From contig NC_057864.1 in assembly GCF_019393635.1 (NCBI RefSeq), positions 477,294,617 to 477,358,616 on the forward strand: a stretch of DNA of 64,000 bases. The letters run 5' to 3'. Positions 31,062-43,000 of this stretch are shown in pieces (positions within the stretch are counted from its first letter, which is position 1; every line of letters begins with the position of its first letter). The notes under the pieces are model-generated. The model saw only the letters and a program-made list of their open reading frames with translations. It was not told the origin of the DNA and ran no database searches. This DNA is from Dromiciops gliroides. Taxonomy: Eukaryota > Chordata > Mammalia > Microbiotheria > Microbiotheriidae. A program made the position numbers and the translations under genes.

Positions 31062-34000
31062 CTGCAAATACAGGAAGAAGAAAGTCAAATTTTGTCAAGA
31101 GGGTGTAGCAGTTATTTCCCTTGTATTAGAATCAGTGAGATAGATAATGCTCCCTGGTAGTATTATTTGTCAATCTTTCACTTTATTATTCAATTAACAA
31201 GCATTTATTTTCTTGCTCTCTAAACCTCCTTCTCCTGTCCCAATTTAAGAGGGAAAAAACCCTTTGTAACACATATACAAAGGTGCACAAAGCAACCCCG
31301 CCCCATTCCCTGCAGTTAAAAATGAAGGCCTTGTTCTGTGTGGTCAATCCATCCCCTTTCAGGAAGTGGGCAGCATGCTCCCTCGTTGGTCCTCTGGAAT
31401 CAGAGTTGGCTGTTGCATTGGCCAGAGTTCTCTCAAGATTCTCCTCACAATGTCCTTGTTGTTGTATAACTTGTTCTGTTCACATCACTCAGCAACAATC
31501 ACTTCTGGCGGCTGTTTCATTTGATATATCATTGCTCAAATTCATGCAGATGTGCCCCATGCAGGACTTTATGATGCCGTCTTTGGATTGGAGCAAGTTT
31601 CAGAGGCTCCATCCTGGAACAAACCACTTTCACTTCCATTGGACAAATCCAGGGGTATGTGTCTGTCATGGCCCTCGAGAAGGAAGGGCTATTTTTTCCA
31701 AAAGTATTTCTGTAAACCTGGAACCTCTTGGTGTGTCTGCTGAGCAGTGATCAATCTTCCTTTTCTTCTCATCTTTTTCGATAAGAACTAGCCCCGGGAC
31801 AAGCTGCTTTCTGGAAATTATTCTTTTACATTAAATGTCCTGTGGGCTATTTTACAAGTAGACAACAAATGCTGTTTGCAGTTGAATCAAAGTATTTGGA
31901 GGAAGGTTTTTCCAACATAGGCTCATGGAAAGCATCTCTGGTGGGAGCCAGAATCACAAGTATAATGGCTACTTCAACCGTCCCCATGTAATTTTGATAT
32001 CCTATGCCAAGTCTCTACATTTAGAAAGTTTTTCATTACAGGCAGGTTGGAGAGATTATGATGTTCTGGTAAGGTGACATCGGTTAGAAACCATGTTCAG
32101 AATGTCTATGGATCAATTATGGGCAACAGTTTGGCCTATGATAATAGTTCAGTTAGCTCAGTGAAGTGGCCCCGTGGATAAGAGTGCTGGGTCTGGACAT
32201 CAGGAAGTTCCATTCCAGCCTCAGATACTTCCTAGTTGTAGACTGTGGGCAAATCACTTAACCCTGTTTGCCTCAGTTTTTTCATATGTAAAATGAGCTG
32301 GAGAAGGAAATGACAAAACCATTCCAGTATCTTTGCCAAGAAAACCCCAAATTGGGTCATGAAGAGTTGAACATGACAGGAGATGACTAAATAACAACCA
32401 AACTGGTTCAATTTCTATGCAAGTTTACTAGCTGAGTTGTTAAAGCTGTCTTGAAGTCTGTATTTATAGGAGAGAGATTTGTCACTTGTCAGTTCATGAA
32501 AGATAGTAAGCTTCTGACATGTGATTCTAGCCATAGGGTCATGTCTTTCTCGGTATTCAGAAGGTGGTAAATATTGACAGCTTGGTGTAAAGTGTTTCTG
32601 CCACTTCCTTGCAAAATCAATATTAATCACTCGGTCTGGGCTCCTTAAAGGATGTTGAATTGTTATCATAAGCCCCTCATTTCCATAGGACAGTCATTTA
32701 TTTGCTCCTTTGTCAATTTATCACTAGCTGAGTTCATGTGGAGTTGCCCATGCAGTGTCTTTTGGGTCTGTTCTTGGATATGGGCCATTCTACAGGTTCT
32801 ATCCAGAAGTAAACCACTTTCAGTTATCTGAGAGAAACCCAAAGGTCTATACCTATTTTCAGTCTTTACTACCTAGTGATTGATATCTGCTTGTTCCAAA
32901 AGTATTTCTGAAGACTTCAAAAAAAGTGTTACTAATCTGCTTCCTTCTTTTTTGTAGAGGATTTGGTTTGGGTTTTTTCCTCATAGCCCACTTACAGTGA
33001 GAGACGCTTTGTTTCATGAATATTGGATGGATTTTTGCTAGGACACTTTTCAAATCCGGTATGGCCTATTTTATAGTTCTGAAAGTAGACATTAAGACTG
33101 CTGTTATAGCAACAGTAACTGAGAAAAAAATCTGAAGCAGAAGCAATGTAAGATGAGGATGGTGATGATGGTCCTGGCAGTGGTGCTGGTGGTACTTACT
33201 TTGCTGAGCTATTGTGAAGGTATAAGGTACTATATAAATGCCAGCTATTATTGTTGTTGCAATAATCAACCTCATGGGTGTTTTGTAAGGAAATTTCCCT
33301 TTAAAGTACTATATAGGGCTGCTAGGTGGTGCAGTGGATAGAGCATGGGTCCTGGATTCAGGAGGACCTGAGTTCAAGTCCGGCCTCAGACACTCGACAC
33401 TTACCAGCTGTGTGACCCTGGGCAAGTCACTTAACCCTCATTGCCCTGCCTTCCCCAAAAAAGTACTATATAAATGTCGTTTACTATTTAAAAAAAAAAA
33501 AGATGAGCAAGATGCTATCAGAAAAACCTGGAGAGACTTACGTGAGCTGACGCAAAGTGAAATGTACTGTATACAAATAAACAGCCAATATTGTAAGATG
33601 ATCTGCTTCAAATGATTCACTTATTTTTAGCAATGCAATGATCCAAGACAAATCTGAAGGATTTATGAAAAATGCAATCCATCTACAGAGAAAGAACTGA
33701 TGGTACCTGAATACAGATGTAATTATGTTTTGTTGTGTTAGTTCCTTTTTCTAAAGTTTTTTTGTCTGCTATGTTTTACATGAACACACATGTATAACTT
33801 ATATTGAATTACTTAAGTTCCTAAGGGGGGAATAGGTAGGAAGGATGAGAATTTGGAACATAAAGGGGTTTTTTTGTTTGTTTTTTAGTGAGGCAATTGG
33901 GGTTAAGTGACGTGCCCAGGATCACACAGCTAGTAAGTGTTAAGTATCTGAGGTCGGATTTGAACTCAGGTACTCCTGACTCCAGGGCAGTGCTCTATCC

Positions 34001-37000
34001 ACTGCACCACCTAGCTGCCCCTGGAACATAAAGTTTTAAAAATTGATGTTACAATTTGTTTTTATATGTAAGGTGGGGAAAAAGTGGAAAAAGTCTAAAT
34101 AAATAAATAAATGAATGAATGAATGAATGAATGAATGAATGAATAAATGAATGAATGAATGAATAAATAAATAAATACATACATACATACATACATACAT
34201 ACTCCTGGGGGAAAAAAGACTGCTGTTAGTAAGTTTTCGTTTCTTTAAGCCTAGCCTTTACATTCAGATTTGATTTCAGGATGCTAGTAAGTCTCTTGGA
34301 TATTCAGCCTTCTGTTTTCTTTATGCTTAATTTGTTCATGAATCATCTTTATCCATTTGGTTCAACGTGACTTCCACATTCAAGCTCAAAGCCTTCAGTG
34401 TCTATCTTTCCTTGGTATACTTTAAAAACCTGATATTTGTTGAGTCCATTCTGATATTGTTAGAGAAGGAATCCACAAAATGAAGGAACTCTTGTGGAGC
34501 CATATAACTTGTATCCATGTCATTCAAATGATTAATAAGATGTTTTGGCTTGATTCTCTCTTTGATTTGGAAGCCAGACTTACTCCTTTTGTTTGTTTGT
34601 TTTTGTTTATTTATTTATTTGTTTTGTTTTGTTTTTGGTAGGGCAATGAGGGTTAAGTGACTTGCCCAAGGTCACACAGCTAGTAAGTGTCAAGTGTCTA
34701 AGGCCGAATTTGAACTCAGGTCCTCCTGAATCCAGGGCCGGTGCTCTATCCACTGCATCCCTTAGCTGCCCCCCATACTTACTCCTTTTTAAGAGAGATA
34801 ATAATGGATTTCAGATAGGGGCAGCTAGGTGGCGCAGTGGATAAAGCACCGGCCCTGGATTCAGAAAGACCTGAGTTCAAATCTGGCCTCAGACACTTGA
34901 CACTTACTAGCTGTGTGACTCTGGGCAAGTCACTTAACCCCAATTGCCTCACCCCCCCCCCAAAAAAAAAGGGCCAAGATAATAATGGATTTCAGGTAGA
35001 ACCATAATGGGTTTTCTCTGAAGACAAGTCATGATTTACATTGGTCACTCTTGCCATTATTATACTGGTGGCAGGTTTTAAATACAAAGGTTTTCCAGTA
35101 CCAAGTGCCCTTTGATGCTTTCACCACATCTGGGCTTATTTTGCACAGTCCTAGTCTGTGAACAAGTTGCACATGTGAGATGAAGTCAAAGGCTTTGCCA
35201 TAATCATGAAAGGAAGCAGAGATGTTGTGGCTCTTTGGGACAGCTTGCTGAATAATCACCAAACAGAAGAGTTTCTCTTGTGACCACCTGGCACTTTTGG
35301 ACGTAACCTTTTTGCTCCTCAGTCAATATATTGTTCTTTGTAAGTGTCTCCAGATTTGAGCGATTCAATACTGTAAATGCTTTGTATAAAGAACACCAAC
35401 ATGTAAGTGGCCTACACAGGCCTCTTAAAGCATATGGTTGCCTCAAGACTTTTGGAACCCTCTTTTTTGGGGAAGCCTCCTAATGTTCTCATCTTTCTGT
35501 TAATGAAGATAGGATCAGGTGTCTGAGAAGAAGATGGTAAAATGCTTTGTTGGTCACTCATGCATCACTGTGCTGCACGTGAGCCACAGATCTAACCTGC
35601 CCCCCGCCCCTATCCCTTTCCAGGGATGAAGAACAGCTGGAGTTTCCGTCACCTCCCTTGACATAGTTTCTATTGACCATTTATTAATGGCACACACACT
35701 TCCTGTTTCCTGTTTGATCCAACCCCCAGTTTTGTTGTGTTGGGTTCTTGGGACGAGTTAGAAACCAGAAATGTTCTCCCCACTCCTTCTTACGGGGATG
35801 TCTCTCCTGACTTCTTTGCTTCTCCATCCACTGTAGTAAAGTTTTCACTTGCCATTGGATGGTTTGTTTTATTCTTTGCCAGGCTTTGACTCATTGTATC
35901 CCCTTAACCTTTGGGCTTTTTCTTTCCATTCCTAATGAAGAGAACACAGAATTTCTGTTATATTTTTCTTTTCCAAGTTCCATTCTGTAGGTTTCTTTTA
36001 TGTGGCTCTTGATTGGGCAATACAGCCTTTGAGTCCTCTCCAGAACGTAGGAACTAGACACTAATGTAATCTTACAAAGCCAACCCCCAGATCTCTAGGA
36101 CTCTCTCGGGTCGCTAATGTCATAGTGTTGTAGTTCTTGCCCCACCAGCATTTCTTGATGGCACCAACTTTTCTTCTATCTGCAGCAAAGACCACTGCAT
36201 AGACTATAGTGTAAGTCCTGAAATGTTCACATACTTTTATGAGAGAATGCATTCATTCAGGATGATCTAGCAGATTTCAATTTGGAATTATTCGGTTTTG
36301 GTATCACGGGTCTTCTGATTGAATTTATGTGCTTATACAGGAATGGTTCCTTGAAATTCTGATCTAAGTCCCTCTTTAGACTTCAGCAACTCCACCACTT
36401 GTCTCTTATTTCATCTAATCTAGGCTAAGGGGTAAAGTTTTTTGTTCCAACTCTTGCCCTGCATTGGTCAGTAGAATGTTGATTTGCGCCTTGGAGCTGA
36501 GGGTCCTGTTGATAAAAAACAGTCTGAAGTCCTTGCCCATAACTGGTAAGATCTGCTTGCAATTTGGTTATGATTTATGAAAGTCTTCATGCCTTTAGTC
36601 CATTTCATGCATCATCATGCGTGTCCTGCTTTGCAGATGAAACCTACTCTACGTGCTGCACCCCTGCCCCCATTAGAATGTGAGCACAACTGTATTCTTT
36701 TTCTGTTTGCATCCCCAATGTTTGGCACAGAGCTTTGCATACAGTAAGTGCTTTTTCCTCCTCCTCCCTCCCTCCCTTCCCCCCTCCTGCCTGCCTGCCT
36801 ATTCATTCCTTCAGGCATCTCCTTGGCATTCTGCTCTGTTGGCACTGAAGCATTGCCAACATTGGATATTTCTGACTTGCTTGCATCCAGAGAACTCGCA
36901 GACACACTTGCTTGGCCATCCTGTGCCAACTTGACTCCCGAGGCAGTTTCCAAAGGAGTCAGCCCCCATTCCCCTGCTACTACTTTGTCTGCTTCTTTGA

Positions 37001-40000
37001 CTTGCAGGAGCAGGTCCCCCAGGGTGGGAGGATGCTATGTGTATCCAGGCAGTCAATACAAAGTAACTTCAAGGGAGAGAGTTAGTAGCCATAGGATGGA
37101 GAGGACAGTCAGGAGAGGCTTCAAAGTAGCAGGTGCAGTGAAAACAAGAGGAGGTTACCAGGAGAGAAGCTCCTCATCCAGCTGGTTGTATCGTAGAGTC
37201 TGGGAGTTAGGTCAGAGACTCTGTAGGGGGAAATAGACTTCTGGGAGCCAAGATGGCAGAACGAACAGTAAACTCCATAACTCTCTCATATTCACCTCCA
37301 AACAGTCATAAAATAGCACCCCAAACAAATCCTGGAACAGCAAAACCAGCAAAAAGATGAGGTGAAACAGTCTTTGAGCCCAAGAAACTTGGGTCACCAG
37401 GTTAAAAGGGGAGTGCGGTGCAAGACAGCAGGCATCCCAGCAAGCCGGCACCAAGCCTCACATCGGCAGTGTGGTAGAGCAGGCAAACACCAACACCAGG
37501 ACCCCCATTGGGCCTCAGCATAGTCGGGGGTGGGGGCAGATGCCAGCTCTGAGAACTGCCACATTGCCAGGTGCTTCAGTGTATCCCAGGGCCAACAGGC
37601 AACTTCTGGCCAGACTGCTCTGGGGCTACACAGGACCCTGGCTCAGCACCAAGTAAACTGCCAGACCACTAAGGCCTCCAGGGGCACCAGACACCTCCCA
37701 CCCCACCCCATCAGTGCAGCACCAGACACAAGGGTTCCCCAAGGGCCTCAGAGTAATATCTATGTAGCACCAGGCAAACAGCCAGAGCCTGTAGCCCCTG
37801 GCACAAAGAGCCTGAGACAGTGCCCCTTCCACCCAAGGAGCAGAGCTTAAATTTAAAAGAAAGGAAAAAAGACCAAAAAGATAAGCAAAAAACAACAGAA
37901 AAAGAATCTGACCATAGAGAGTTATTATGGTGACAGGGAAGATCAAGACACAAACTTGGAAGAGGACAACAATGTTAAAACACCCTTGGGTAAAACCCCA
38001 AAGAATAATGGGAAGGGTTTTCAAGCCCAGAAAGAACTTATGGAAGAGTAGAGACACTCTAGGACGGTTAAACTTGCCAGCCTGAGGGGCTCCTGGTGTA
38101 GTGGTCAGAGCACTCCCTGGCCTCAGAGTCAAGAAGGCTCTGGGTTCTGATCCCAGCCCAAACACCTACTAGCTGGGTTGTGCTGTGTAACTTTTAACTT
38201 GGATCTATCTAAATCAGTACTTTCCCCATGTCTTTCAAAATGCATAGAGAAACTTCCCAAGATATTCCTGACAAAAGAACATATTTACATGTAGCATTTA
38301 ATAGTTACAGGGGCCCACTGATACTGGGGACTCTTTACACAGTGAAAGGGGCCATCTGTGCTTAGCTTGAATGGATTTCCTCAATGAAACAGAATAAGAC
38401 CGTGATGTTAGACCAATAAGGTAGAATTCCCAAGGACTCTCACTATTGCAGCTCTCTTTTCTCCCCCAAGAGCCTTACAAAAAAATACACATTATTACCT
38501 GGGGCACTGGAAAAATGCCTGCCTATCTTCTGGGGGGTAATTCTATTACAGAGATAGACCTCTAACACAGTGAATAAATACAGAACAAGTTCATAGTATA
38601 CAAGTATACAGACCATGGAATTTTTCAACCCCAACATATAACAATTCTAAGCTGTTTGTTTTGTCTCCTGATATTATAAAGACAGCAATATGGGCCAGGA
38701 TTGCAGAGAACAATAGCCTTAATTTCTTTGCTTAGCTTTTGGTCTGGCTCAAATTCATTTGCCTGCCTACCCAGAAAGGATCTTGGGAAGAAAGTGGGCT
38801 TTACTCCTCTACCTTTCACAAAGCTTTTGTGGGCATTTTGGGCATAAATCTATGAAATGAATTTCAGAGGCACCACATCCCCTTAAGGGATTAAGTGGGA
38901 GGTATAAGAAATTTCCAACCCTAAGTCAGACAGTTGTTTGGGATCAGCCCTAAATGTAGATAAAAGATTGAAGCCTTTGCTGAAGGGCACTCTGCCTGGC
39001 TTCTGTTTAGTTCCCTTATTGTTAGATGTGGTCTTTCATAGCTTCTGTTTATGACTAGAGAGCTATCTATCTGCTTTTATCAGGGAAGGATTTTCTAGTC
39101 AAGTATCCTAGCAGATGGAAACAGAAATAGCTGGCAACTGACCCCTCAAGAGAGAATATGCAAGCAAAGAAAAGCTAAATGACTAAGATAACAGCAAACA
39201 ACTTTCCTGGAGTGATGTCTTTCAGAGATGACACACCCAGCTGAAGGAAATAGACATTACCAGGGGCATCAGCAACTCTGAAAACACTGAAAGTGTGAGT
39301 TGTTCTGGCCAAGTGTGCCCCAGGTATATTTTTTGTATATTTTGTGTGGTGGTCATGTAGTATTCCCTATGTGTACATGAAGAGAATTTTCTAAAGAAGA
39401 TGACTTTATTTACTACATTATTTGCTATTTTTGCTTCAACTAATATGTCCTTTGGCTCACTGGTAAAAGTAAACACATTAGTAGAGACTCAAAACTTATT
39501 CATGTTGGGTGAGTCTTACATAGAAAGGACTGTGAACCTGGAGTAGATTTTCTATACCCTAAGAGTTCTATAGGGCTTTGACTGGGATGGGAAAGAGAGA
39601 AGTTTCTCAATCTTCTAAGTAATTTTCCAGTTCCTCTCATTTCATGAAGAAAAAGTATTGGAGCTAAGATACAATAAGCTATTTCACTTCTATCTGTGCT
39701 TGACATATACCTGCCTGACTGGTTTATTGATTGTCAGGAGATGAGAAAGATAGATGTAATCATAGGAATGTGGTGGAGTCAATTCTGACCAGCTTGTGGA
39801 GAGCCAATGGAAAAATTTCCATGGACTCAAATGCACCTCAGAAACCAGCAATCACTACAAATCAGGGCTTGGTTTTACTGTTTAATGGATCGTCTAGACT
39901 TTAAAAAGTGTTAATAATGCAGATGAAATGAAAAGTATGTGTGTACATTTTTTATTCTGAGAGCCTGACTCTTAAGCATTTACCAGCACCCCCCTGTGTT

Positions 40001-43000
40001 ACCCTTTATAAACCCATTATTGCCCTGTATCGCTCTGGATGGCAGAGAAATACTAAAGACTCATGGGATGAAGTCATCACCATCCCAGAGGAGGATGGTA
40101 GTTGTTAATATTATTCTTGGCATCTACCTAAGGTTTGCAAAGTCTCCATTGTCTCCTTGGAGCCCCCCCACCCCACCCCAACATCCCTGCCTGCCCTGGA
40201 AGGAAAAGAAGGAAGAAAGTAGAACCATTTGGTCTATGTACCTTTAAAGATTCTCTGTTCCGATGCATGAGATAAGCCAAAATCACAGTGCAACTGCGAC
40301 TTATTCCCAGGGTAGAGAAAACAAGGACGACAGAGCCAAGATTAACATGGGCGTCTGAAACAAAAAGGAAAGGCACATCAGTTTGGGAAATCAAATGCCA
40401 CCTTGCTTTGGTCAAGTGATGGCTCATGCTTTGTTTTGGCAAATTGAATGGGCCTCCCCCTCCCATGTCATGCACATGTATAGTTAAAGTGTGATAGGAG
40501 ATGGAAAAGACCTCAGGGACCTTCTAATCCAATCTCTTCATTTCACATTGGAAGAAACTGAGGCTCAGCTTACCCAAGGTCAAGTAAGTATTAAGTGTTG
40601 GAGGCAGAAGTGAACCGAGGTCCTCCAACTGTCTTATCACCTTCGGAGACTACAAACTCCATGAAAGCAGAGATGGCGTCTGATCTAAGCTTTGTACCTT
40701 TTCTAGAACTTAGCATAGTTCAATTTATTAAGCAGAGTAAGTCTTTGTTGAATGAACAAATGAATGAATGAATGGATGATCTGTGTTGCTTCTGGGAAAT
40801 GACATTTCCTTTCCATCCTGGGAAATGGCATATGAACTTTCCTTATAAATGGATTCTCTTGTGACTTCCCTCTGATGCATGGAAGAGATGTGGGGAGGAG
40901 GGGCCACTGCCCCACATTTGCTTAGTGTCCAGTAAATGGTTGGGGCTCAGTGGATTGAACAATGTGCAGGAGCTGAGAGCAGGTGAGACTTAAAATCAAG
41001 GCTCTGTGAGAGCTTAGGAAACTTCCTTGAAGTCAATGAACTCAAGGATAAGTGCCAAGAAGGATGGCTAAAGGCATGCCTATCAAATTTAATTGGGCAC
41101 AGAGTGATCAAGTCCTTGATTTAATTTATTCTCTTCATCCCTTGTTACAGGTGAAGGTGCTGGGAGAAATTAACTATTTCTCTCTGGCATTTAATAACTA
41201 ATTAATGAATAAAGACCAAGGTTTTCCCCTTTTCTACTTCCTCACCCAGAAATCAACTAGTGTGGGCAATCTCTCTTAAAGATTTACCCAGACCAAGTAA
41301 AAGAAATTCTAAGTTTGGGCTAATAGGTATATTTATGCAGATCCGGGGAAGTGTTGATTCTCTCTTTTGTCTTAACAAGTAATATGGAAAGTGATATCTC
41401 TATTGACCAAGGTTTGGGGGACCTAAGTCATAGTACCCCAAGACCCTCATTTTGATATAGTCCATCTCCCAGTGTGTTAATCAATTCGAGTTGATTTGCA
41501 CTCCTCAGAAGCATCTGCTCTTTGTAGGGCATATAAACTGTGAGCCCACCACCATTAGAGCTCTTTGGTCTAAGAGAGATGGCCAAATGACCATCCTTTT
41601 ATTAATAACGTGCTGGCTTTATTAATAAAATGATTAGATTACCCAGAAACTATGTCTCTTGGAATCTTTAAATTGTCATAGTGCATAATTTGCAATTATT
41701 TTCATGGTGGTTTTCTTTTCAAATCTTTGTCACAAGCACTGCAACGTGAGATGAACAAATGTCCCACAAAAGGATATTTCTTCCTGCCTTTGGGTGCACA
41801 ATAAAAGCAACTCTACTAACTTTATTTGTCTATACAAGAAGAACCTATGACCACTCCTACCATTTTACTGCCATTCTTTTTCTGTCTTCTGGTTTGTTTT
41901 ATGGCAAGAATGTCAGGATGAATAAAACTCAATTCCTCCAATAGTATATTTATTAATCAATCACTGGATAAGGTTATCTTACATTTGAAATATCAACAGT
42001 TAAGTCAATCTTTACTGGTAGTCTTAACACTGTATAATTCCTTTTTAACCCTTTGCCATCATCTCTGTACAAGAGGAAGGGAGTCGTATGAAAATTAGGA
42101 CCATTGTGTACTTTTCTTCGTTCATACCATAATGGGAATGGATTAGTTTGTAGGGGGCCAGTCCCTGGGGTATGTACAGATATTCCCCTCCTGGTTCCAG
42201 TCTAAGTGACCTTGTAGACTTTGGAAGGCCATTTCTGGCCATGACTGGCTCAGGAGTTTGCAATGGGAAATGATGGAGAGTTCTCCAAATGACTGCTGAC
42301 CCCAAACCTGATGGATGTACAAAAGGGCCTCCGGCTCTTCCTTCTCTTGATGTCCTTTGTGACCGCCAGGACAAAGGGCTGCTTTGAGCTGCCTTTGAGA
42401 GCAGGGGGAAGAGCACCTTTGGCTTCTGGTATTTGTTTTTTCTTGACTCAAGTTGAATGAATTTTTGAAGTGTCCACCTAACCTTGTGCATCTAGGAGAT
42501 CCCATCAGAGGTCCCAGGAGTGGGTTGGAATTGAATGGTGATAGGAGTATGGTCCACCAGTGTGGTAGTGACTAACAGAAGTGTAGACACCTATACCAGG
42601 TAGAGAGATGCACTGAAGGTAAATGGATCAAGACTGATAGTCACTTGGGAAAAGGCAGTTTTAAGGGACCTGTGTCATCATTTTGAAAAGAGTATGCTAT
42701 GAATTCTAGTAAGCTACCAAAACACTGAGCCCAGTTGTGTTAGCCTCTTGTGACGCGTTCTCTGTGGGTATACCTCACCACCATTGTACTCTCCCTCCAC
42801 TACCCATAGACCTTGTCAGCTACCCTCAACCTGGTTAGCCTGTGTGTTGAAACAGCCACTGTGCACGCACAGCTTCTTGGAACCAAAAATGAGAGTGACA
42901 GGCCTGACACCTATTGGTGAGTTAGGGGGAGACCTTCCCCAGCAGAATGGGCAGATGACAACAATTTGTTACAAAGGTCATTCAGATGGCTGAAGTAGGC

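Larger units (their letters stand above)
32415..36600 (-). mobile_element. R4/Dong-like (R2-superfamily) LINE, decayed, with nested insertions
   Basis: Minus-strand translation gives reverse transcriptase pieces at 35446-35030: [14 protein letters not shown], then [20 protein letters not shown] and [13 protein letters not shown], which match the EQKGC, DYxKAYDxVPHxWL and YxIHPxIV blocks of R4/R2-type LINEs. Further downstream (32669-32415) the frame reads [20 protein letters not shown] and [14 protein letters not shown], the region before the restriction-like endonuclease of this clade. Upstream similarity may reach about 36600. Insertions interrupt it: two SINEs (34600-34970) and an L1-tail complex (33310-34200). 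Multiple breaks; dead. The exact clade needs alignment. Confidence 0.6.

Noticed and set aside
36748-37236. 162-residue plus-strand open frame
   Set aside because: Begins in a pyrimidine simple repeat, no recognised homology, ends beside the L1 fragment.
38075-38175. Possible tRNA gene
   Set aside because: Box B-like words are present but the cloverleaf arms do not pair as a whole; fits a SINE head.
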